The notes under the pieces were generated by a model, which saw only the letters and a list, made by a program, of their open reading frames with translations, was not told the origin of the DNA and made no database searches. Shown one piece after another: positions 60,601 through 64,000 of a stretch of 64,000 nt of DNA. The first letter of the stretch is position 1, and each line of letters begins with the position of its first letter. The stretch is from Oxyruncus cristatus (lineage: Eukaryota; Chordata; Aves; Passeriformes; Cotingidae). A program made the translations under genes and the position numbers. The stretch spans positions 818,395 through 882,394 of the forward strand of contig VXAY01006827.1 of NCBI GenBank assembly GCA_013399855.1. Direction: 5' to 3'.

Positions 60601-62505
60601 CCTTGATTCAGTGAAGGTGTTATCCTCCAGTCTAGCAGGCAGACAGCTGGACACCAGGCATCTTTTGTGGCAAGAAAGAATACTTAGGATTTTGGCATGT
60701 TTGATGATAGAAAACCTCCAAGGTGTCCTACATTGCTGCCAAGCCATCAGCTATCCCGTTCTGTGGGATCTGATTAAAAAAATCTCTGCATTGCAAACAT
60801 GACATGTCGATTCTAAATGAAACGTGCTTTGAAAAGGACCTGTGAAAAGGGCTGAGCATGAAACTCTTCTAAAAATATGCACATTCTAAACAGATGTCTG
60901 TGTGTTTCCCCCCCATGCAGCTCCCTAACACTGTTTACGGCAGAAAGAATTTTATTCCATCCAGGAGTTATTCTGTCTGAATCTAACAAATTTGGCATGG
61001 TAATTTGTTTTCCTTTTTATTAGCAAAACCCAGTGGGGCCTTTTATTTATAGTGATGGGGCAGTTATCTCTGAGATCTTTATCCTGCCTTCAACATCAAG
61101 CTGGGCTATCTAATGAATCTATGACTGTGCTAATAGTTACTCATATTCCATGTCGGTTGAAATGTTTCAGAAGTACAAAACATGCTGTCAAGAAAACAGC
61201 AATGGCAAGAGAGTATGTCTTGTTTTTCTGTTTCAATCTAAATTGACTCCTGCTTTGAAAGAAAATACCTTTAAAGTTCGACTTATCTTACTATCTAGAT
61301 TTAAGATAACACAAAACTAGTTTACTAACAATTTGCCTGTGTTACTAACACAGTACTACCAGCTGATTTAGTGCTGTCAAGGTAATAAAATAAAATGTAA
61401 CTATGCTTGGAAGAAAAGAACCATTATCATGAAATACAGAAAAGCCTAGTTCAAACAAACATTAATAACAGCAAATCAATGGGATTCCATTTGCCTAATG
61501 AGGCAATATGTTATATTTTCCTTTTAAAGCAATGTTAATATATAGCAAATAAATATTCTCCCTATTCTGCCTACAAGGCCTTGTACTATGTTGTTAACTC
61601 TCAAGCAAAATTCACATAGAATAAATATTGATCATTAAATTTCCTTTCAGCTAAGCATGTGGGCCACAGAAGTGTACTGTGTATTTACTTGTATTATTTA
61701 TAATTTTGTATTAAAAAATTGTAGGAAAATGCCTAAGAGCTTGAACTGTGGAGTATATCAGTCAGAAAATATTTAAAGCAGAGAGAACTTGTGTAACAAA
61801 AGGGTTTTATTTTATTGATTACAAGGGAGGTTATCCTGTTTCCCACCACTACATGCTGTTAAACCCTTAGGGTTTTTAACCTTTTTATTTAAAATTTTTC
61901 AAGAACTGTGGGCTGAAGGAGGTTCCTTTAGACCTCAAGGCCATCACAAAGAGGGTTCTGTTACCTGCTGACCTAACACAATAATCCCTGAAAAAACCAA
62001 CTCCCTTGTTGTTTGCCTCAGAGGACAAAGACGATTTGAGCTAATTGAGAGTTCATCTCTACTGGACAATCTTGTTCAAACTGTATTACTCTTATGAGTC
62101 ACTTTTAGGTGCAGGCTGCTGGTGAGAACTTGATGTGTTATAGACTTCATTATCCTTTCGATAGCTTTTATTGCTCAAAGTCATTGTCAGCTCTGCCTCA
62201 AAGTGAAAGTTTATATGCACATTTGCGTCTGTACAATCTGTCATATTTGAATTTCATCTGTCCTACAACAACATCACGTTTCATCAGTGTTTGAGGAATT
62301 TGACTGACTGCAAACATGAGCAACCTGTTGTAATTGAAACTGATTCACTTGCTCCATGGCTGCTGTGTTTGAACTCCACAGCACAGCTTGAGGCAAGCCT
62401 TGGAACCTTTTATGCACCAACAAGACCCCTCTTGGATACAACTGTGCTGGAGTACAGGGACCCAATCAGCAGATACGCAAGAAGGTTCTTCCACCACCTG
62501 CTCAG
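24601..62505 (+). CDS. WDPCP: WDPCP (fritz homologue), CPLANE complex WD-repeat protein; 11 exons, 3' incomplete
   Basis: Spliced coding sequence: 24601-24661, 26347-26391, 27412-27462, 29907-29977, 30229-30288, 38852-38966, 41904-42037, 46403-46594, 55078-55687, 59720-59908, 62382-62505. All borders are GT/AG and every phase joins (1,1,1,0,0,1,0,0,1,1,2). The total is 1652 nt, 550 codons plus two bases, against a mammalian protein of roughly 750 residues; the C-terminus is outside the window. Family knowledge: WDPCP (Fritz) is a subunit of the CPLANE complex with INTU, FUZ, RSG1 and CPLANE1. It acts at the basal body, supports intraflagellar transport and ciliogenesis, affects septin organisation and planar cell polarity, and is mutated in human Bardet-Biedl/Meckel-type ciliopathies. 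No internal stop or frameshift is seen, so the gene looks intact. Confidence 0.93.
24662..26346 (+). other. WDPCP: WDPCP intron, coding exons 1-2 (1685 bp)
   Basis: GTGAGC...GTATAG intron, phase 1. AT-rich. No repeat family or RNA gene recognised. Confidence 0.8.
26347..26391 (+). CDS. WDPCP: WDPCP coding exon 2 (45 bp), residues 21-35
   Basis: A mini-exon reading, after two bases that complete an Asp codon, EDIGIHQYSDKKEP plus one base. The acceptor is TTTATTTGTATAG and the donor is CCAG|GTAAAA. It matches the vertebrate WDPCP DIGIxQYxDKK segment. Phase 1 on both sides and a length divisible by three mean that skipping it keeps the frame. It is the least obvious exon by size, but the motif match and phase make it firm. 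Confidence 0.87.
26478..26664 (-). repeat. CR1 LINE 3'-end fragment, antisense
   Basis: Octamer tail in reverse complement (AATCATAGAATCATAGAATC), then GGGTTGGAAAGGACCT and GATCATCAAGTCCAACC, the hallmark CR1 3' terminus. It continues through the less conserved part to CCCTGGGCAGCCCATTCCAA. The well preserved tail suggests a moderately young copy. It begins 87 bp downstream of the exon 2 donor. Confidence 0.93.
27124..27141. repeat. (CAGA)n tetranucleotide microsatellite
   Basis: About four and a half perfect units (GACAGACAGACAGACAGA) inside the GC-rich patch. Short; a possible length-polymorphic site. Confidence 0.75.
27412..27462 (+). CDS. WDPCP: WDPCP coding exon 3 (51 bp), residues 36-52
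   Basis: After a CCTCTTTCCTTTAG acceptor, two bases complete codon 36 and the frame reads SQMKHSYLEERQKLAE. One base of a Ser codon then precedes the donor GAAT|GTAAGG. The LEExQKLAES signature of vertebrate WDPCP is intact, and the split Ser codon joins exactly to RDYPW in the next exon. Phase 1 at both ends, so exons 2 and 3 can be skipped singly or together without a frameshift. The frame used is not the longest one locally, which makes this exon easy to miss. Confidence 0.87.
27463..29906 (+). other. WDPCP: WDPCP intron, coding exons 3-4 (2444 bp)
   Basis: AT-rich, phase 1. It has a short (AT)n near 29829-29838 and no recognised repeats or genes. It ends in a long T-rich tract and TTTGACAG. 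Confidence 0.8.
29907..29977 (+). CDS. WDPCP: WDPCP coding exon 4 (71 bp), residues 53-76
   Basis: Two bases complete Ser53, then RDYPWILKAKRPDKLRDALK followed by EVE, ending in phase 0 at GGAG|GTACGT. The RDYPW and RPxKLRDxLKE motifs are diagnostic for vertebrate WDPCP. Basic, predicted helical linker ahead of the propeller region. Confidence 0.93.
29978..30228 (+). other. WDPCP: WDPCP intron, coding exons 4-5 (251 bp)
   Basis: The only short intron of the gene here. GTACGT...CCCTCTAG, phase 0, no repeats. Confidence 0.85.
30229..30288 (+). CDS. WDPCP: WDPCP coding exon 5 (60 bp), residues 77-96
   Basis: Encodes DLMQNTPCVLSKWKNKHTCQ in phase 0-0 between the acceptor TTGCCCTCTAG and donor CCAG|GTATTG. 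The LMQNxxCVLSKWKNK motif matches vertebrate WDPCP. Length is a multiple of three, so this exon is also skippable without a frameshift. Confidence 0.93.
32355..32441. repeat. 44-bp tandem duplication, two copies
   Basis: TTTTTAATTCTATGTGGAAT continuing to TCAACTGTTTCAGCAGxAAGT occurs twice with a 44-bp period and one mismatch (T/A). Near identity points to a recent local duplication. Confidence 0.93.
35715..35872 (-). repeat. CR1 LINE 3'-end fragment, antisense
   Basis: ATAGAATCATAGAATCAT tail in reverse complement, then GGGTGGAAAGGACCACTAAG, AGTCCAACTGTTAACC and GTGCCACGTCTACATG, with GGTGACTCCACCCCTGCCCT at the far end. More diverged than the copy at 26.5 kb. Confidence 0.9.
36271..36308. 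repeat. 19-bp tandem duplication, two perfect copies
   Basis: ATTCTATCATGTCATAGAG is repeated head to tail without mismatch, and a partial third unit (ATCTATG) follows. Confidence 0.93.
38852..38966 (+). CDS. WDPCP: WDPCP coding exon 6 (115 bp), residues 97-134
   Basis: Acceptor CTTCGGATTTAG, donor GATG|GTAATT, phase 0 to 1. It encodes LLFHSGVLVSLSLSGPQLEK, then AVIDRTLVGKLISDTISD. The SGVLVSLSLSGPQLEK and LVGKLISDTISD strings are nearly invariant among vertebrate WDPCP proteins. Beginning of the N-terminal beta-propeller region. Confidence 0.95.
38967..41903 (+). other. WDPCP: WDPCP intron, coding exons 6-7 (2937 bp)
   Basis: AT-rich, phase 1, with poly-T runs near 40644 and 41001. No recognised repeat. 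It ends in a strong polypyrimidine tract (TTTTTTTTTCCAG). Confidence 0.8.
41904..42037 (+). CDS. WDPCP: WDPCP coding exon 7 (134 bp), residues 135-179
   Basis: Two bases complete Ala135, then VITDNFIILSFEDHNQLCFI, QFTKKMDSPDVTKRLEKLSC and LDFK, ending in phase 0 at TAAG|GTACAG. DxFIILSF, LCFIQFTKKM and RLEKLS are conserved WDPCP motifs. This part is beta-strand rich, consistent with propeller blades. Confidence 0.95.
42200..42243. other. assembly gap, 44 N, inside a poly(A) run
   Basis: Eleven A bases precede the gap (42189-42199) and nine follow it (42244-42252), so the missing bases are probably more poly(A). The true length is unknown. It lies in an intron and does not affect the coding sequence. 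Confidence 0.98.
42698..42770 (+). repeat. MIR/CORE-SINE-like remnant
   Basis: TTAGGACTCAAG followed by TGTATGTGTGACTTTAGGCA and AGTGATTT resembles the MIR stretch around TGTGTGACCTTGGGCAAGTCACTT. Only the core is legible; old and diverged. Confidence 0.5.
42845..43000. repeat. possible ancient MITE-like DNA transposon relic
   Basis: The left end, GGTTTGTCTATACCACAG, and the reverse complement of the right end, AAGTTACGTCTGCACAG, are similar, suggesting imperfect terminal inverted repeats about 155 bp apart. The GTCTACACxACAG motif recalls non-autonomous DNA transposons common in turtles and crocodilians. Divergence is high and no clear target duplication is visible, so this is tentative. 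Confidence 0.3.
44352..44452 (+). repeat. MIR-like SINE remnant
   Basis: In order: TTCTGCCTCTGACTTTTGGT, GTAACCTTGAGAAA, and AAATTCCCATTTCTAAAATG followed by AGGAAAATGCTTGC. This follows the MIR layout (CTCTGCCACTGACTxGCTGT, GTGACCTTGGGCAA, CCCATCTGTAAAATG). Confidence 0.65.
46403..46594 (+). CDS. WDPCP: WDPCP coding exon 8 (192 bp), residues 180-243
   Basis: Phase 0-0 between CTTCCATCAG and GGAG|GTAAAG. It reads ISYVDILGPEGRRMKRHLAI, NCMQDMVICWWSATSDGAWP, WSPISCERDRANLLLLGCAH and GKLE. Conserved WDPCP motifs are RHLAINC, CWW, AWPWxPIS and RANLLLLG. The paired tryptophans and the strand pattern fit a propeller blade. Readthrough of the donor would stop after four codons. Confidence 0.96.
46595..55077 (+). 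other. WDPCP: WDPCP intron, coding exons 8-9 (8483 bp)
   Basis: Large phase-0 intron of unique sequence. No CR1 or LTR was recognised across 8.5 kb, which is repeat-poor compared with the 5' region. Several open frames of up to 143 codons (for example 54346-54777) have no family resemblance and overlap each other, so they are regarded as chance. A poly-T run lies at about 48045-48058. Confidence 0.75.
55078..55687 (+). CDS. WDPCP: WDPCP coding exon 9 (610 bp), residues 244-446, main WD40 region
   Basis: The largest exon: acceptor TTTTTTTCCAG, donor CTTG|GTAAGT, phase 0 to 1. It starts VLSFVRTEWDPLHASF and carries KEPMADSCVYKCLRNKIQC, TRIPLRSRAISCCRDVTEDK, LGCEDSSIVLYEAYNQVTLL, VVGSSQGELQLFDTALSP and RFDKGPLGVLHFKLG. 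The GCEDSSIVLYE and VVGSSQGELQLFD units are WD40-like blade strands (Gly-x-Asp/Ser ... Leu-Tyr or Phe-Asp). Their position agrees with the WD-repeat domain of Fritz. The exon is markedly richer in G+C and CpG than the introns around it. No stop or frameshift. Confidence 0.97.
55688..59719 (+). other. WDPCP: WDPCP intron, coding exons 9-10 (4032 bp)
   Basis: Phase-1 intron, AT-rich. A MIR-like remnant lies antisense at 56380-56463. No other repeat family or gene recognised. Confidence 0.8.
56380..56463 (-). repeat. MIR-like SINE remnant, antisense
   Basis: AAAAGTCACACAGCGAGTCA, then GTGGCTGAACTAAGAATAAA and ACCCCTG match the reverse complement of the MIR core and 5' part (AAGGTCACACAGCTAGTAAG, GTGGCAGAGCTGGGATTxGAACCC). 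Well preserved for such an old family in a bird. Confidence 0.75.
59720..59908 (+). CDS. WDPCP: WDPCP coding exon 10 (189 bp), residues 447-509
   Basis: Acceptor TTCCTCTTGAAG, donor GAAG|GTAAGA, phase 1-1. After Gly447 it reads VITRGQLGLVEIIHQYIRYD, EIHEAINVLNTMNWNTMGHQ, CYICLSAICNHLLKQKLTPD and RE. The TRGQLGLxxIIxQYI, EAINxLxxMNW and HQCxxxxSAIxNHLL signatures are typical WDPCP. The helical pattern marks the change from propeller to an alpha-solenoid-like C-terminal half. Length is a multiple of three, so skipping would keep the frame. Confidence 0.97.
59909..62381 (+). other. WDPCP: WDPCP intron, coding exons 10-11 (2473 bp)
   Basis: Phase-1, AT-rich, no recognised repeats or RNA genes. 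It ends TGTTTGAACTCCACAG, a weak pyrimidine tract for an acceptor. Confidence 0.8.
62382..62505 (+). CDS. WDPCP: WDPCP coding exon 11 (124 bp), residues 510-550
   Basis: The acceptor at 62380-62381 is chosen over a nearby AG at 62385-62386 because only it keeps phase 1. Two bases complete Ala510, then QLEASLGTFYAPTRPLLDTT and VLEYRDPISRYARRFFHHLL, with two bases of an Arg codon before TCAG|GTGAAT (phase 2). SLGTFYAPTRPL and the LEYRD...RRFFHHLL strings are highly conserved in WDPCP. The next exon (usually beginning YQRFEKAF) is not in the window. Confidence 0.95.
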
Positions 62506-63026
62506 GTGAATGACAGTTTCAACTTCTATCAGCTTAAAATTAATTGCATATTTCAGTAACTGCCTACTTTAATGTGGTTAACATTTTCCAGGAGGACCAC
62601 CCCTGACAAAAATGCATTCATTGTTAATGTTTGTTTAACTTGCACTTTGTTCCTTTCAAATAGAGTATTTCAGATAAAGTGCTATTCAGAGCTCTTCTGT
62701 CATCAGTACACTTAAAATGAATCACCCTTTCCCTTTTAGCTTGATAGAAGAAAGATAACATGCTTATGAGAGATTGATATTCAACAACCGCTTTTAGATT
62801 AGCTATTGAAAGAGCTTACAAACTTGGAGAAAACCCTGCTAGAACACAAAAGAGTGCTGCATGGTCCAAGACATTCCTATCTTTGCACCACTGAAATCTG
62901 AGCATTTTGTTATTCTTACCTTTAAAGTTCTCATATGTAAATTCACGTTCCAGTACTTTTCAGTGAATGTTCAATGACATTCATGTAAGAGGAGAAAATG
63001 AAATGTTGAATTTGTCTCTAAATTGT

Positions 63027-63475
63027 ATAAAATCATGGCATGGTTTGGGTTGGAAACGACCTTAAAGATCATCTGGCTCAACCCCCCGACTACCATGGGC
63101 AGGGACACCTTCCACTAGACCAGGTTGCCCAAGGACCCATCCAGCTGGTCTTGAACACTGCCAAGGTTAGGGCATCCACAGCTTCTCTGGGCAACCTGTT
63201 CCAAGTGCCTCACCAACCTCACAGTAAAGAATTTCTTCCTTGTATCTAACCTAAATTTTCTTCCTTATATCTAACCTAAATTTCCCCCCTTTCAAGTTGT
63301 ACCCATTATTCCTTGTCCTGTCGCTACAGTTCGTGACGGAAAGTCCCTCTCTGTCTTCCCTGTAGACACCCTTCACATACTGGAAGGTTGCTCTGAGGTC
63401 TCCACACAACCTTCTCTTCTCCAGGCTGAACAGCCGCAACTTTTTTAGACTGTCTTCTTAGGGGAGCTGCTCTTA
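63027..63475 (-). mobile_element. CR1 LINE 3' portion, antisense, with internal 25-bp duplication
   Basis: Reads in reverse complement from a degraded tail (ATAAAATCATGGCATGGTTT) through GGGTTGGAAACGACCTTAAA, GATCATCTGGCTCAACCCCC and ACCAGGTTGCCCAAGGACCC, to CTTCTCTTCTCCAGGCTGAA. This is the canonical CR1 3' UTR and ORF2 end. The minus-strand translation gives LFSLEKRRLCGDLRA and KFRLDIRKK, the CR1 ORF2 C-terminal motifs. A 25-bp unit at 63233-63257 is tandemly duplicated at 63258-63282 with one mismatch, and there are frame breaks, so it is inactive. Confidence 0.94.
63233..63282. repeat. 25-bp tandem duplication inside CR1
   Basis: TTCTTCCTTGTATCTAACCT plus AAATT is followed at once by TTCTTCCTTATATCTAACCT plus AAATT (one G/A difference). 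It arose after, or in the source of, the CR1 insertion. Confidence 0.92.
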
Positions 63476-64000
63476 CCTTTAATTATTTCCAAATTCAGCT
63501 AGAATTTGTAGTGATTGGTTTATTGTTGTATTTTTCCTTCAATATAAATCCATAGCTTAAATTTCAATCAGTTATAAATATCAACATGCAGCGGTTTAAC
63601 CTGTTCATTTGTTCAACAGCAACTACAGCTGAAACATTCCCTCTGAGAATTACCCAGTGGATGAAAATAAGGATAAATTACCCTCTGAAAGATACAATGT
63701 TTGTAACACCTTGTTGAGAAGGAGCATAAATGGGCACAGTGAAAAGACCTACAATGCAGCCTTTTTCATTGATTCATCCAGATTGTATACGTTGTCTGCA
63801 TAGGCAAAGCTAGGAACTGCAAGTTACTTTGACAGTACAGTATGCTTTTATTCAAATCTTAAAGAAAAATATTTTATATTGTCTTCTACACTCTGAGTCT
63901 GAAAAGGATCATCTTACTGGTAAACAGGTCCATTCCAGTGGGGAAATTATTCCAAATAGATGAATGCTCCAATATTTGCATAGCATGCACCAGCCTTTCA

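Larger units (their letters stand above)
62506..64000 (+). other. WDPCP: WDPCP intron after coding exon 11 (partial)
   Basis: Begins GTGAAT and runs past the window end. It contains an antisense CR1 copy (63027-63475). I looked for the next WDPCP exon and did not find it. Confidence 0.8.

Noticed and set aside
62385..62386. Alternative AG acceptor four bases inside WDPCP exon 11
   Set aside because: It would enter in phase 0 while exon 10 ends in phase 1, and it would lose the conserved A-Q pair before LEASLGTF.

Overview
This window is vertebrate nuclear DNA, almost certainly from a bird. It has AT-rich non-coding sequence, short exons with GT/AG borders separated by kilobase introns, several CR1 LINE fragments ending in the avian octamer tail (ATTCTATG-like), and a solo LTR of a type I recognise from non-galliform birds. 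There are no operons, bacterial genes, tRNAs, rRNAs or CRISPR arrays. I found one protein-coding gene, WDPCP (the vertebrate homologue of Drosophila fritz), on the + strand. It encodes a WD40-type subunit of the CPLANE ciliogenesis and planar-cell-polarity complex.

Layout. Positions 1-24576 hold no coding exon I can support. They are either intergenic or, more likely, an intron in the 5' part of WDPCP, because the first coding exon has a splice acceptor in front of its start codon. This stretch carries a 5'-truncated RTE-like retrotransposon with a 12-bp target-site duplication (914-1654), a CR1 3'-end scrap near 11.8 kb, a longer sense CR1 (about 19.2-20.0 kb) and the solo LTR (21961-22990). 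From 24601 to 62505, eleven coding exons of WDPCP can be joined with fully consistent phases. They give 1652 nt: codons 1-550 plus two bases. The three short 5' exons (24601-24661, 26347-26391, 27412-27462) are too small to show as long reading frames. I found them by matching to the conserved N-terminus and by phase. The last exon here ends in phase 2 and the C-terminal quarter of the protein lies beyond the window.

Introns are large and mostly unique AT-rich sequence. They hold antisense CR1 fragments (26.5, 35.7 and 63.0-63.5 kb), old MIR/CORE-SINE-like remnants (42.7, 44.4 and 56.4 kb), a possible MITE-like relic (42.84-43.00 kb), three short tandem duplications and one 44-base assembly gap inside a poly(A) run.

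I see no previously undescribed system. The points most worth checking are the overlapping uORF and competing start codons at the WDPCP initiation site, the two frame-preserving mini-exons, the RTE-like insertion with its still-open reading frame, and whether the long WDPCP introns carry regulatory elements for the neighbouring homeobox gene OTX1. That neighbour is known from other vertebrates and is not visible here.
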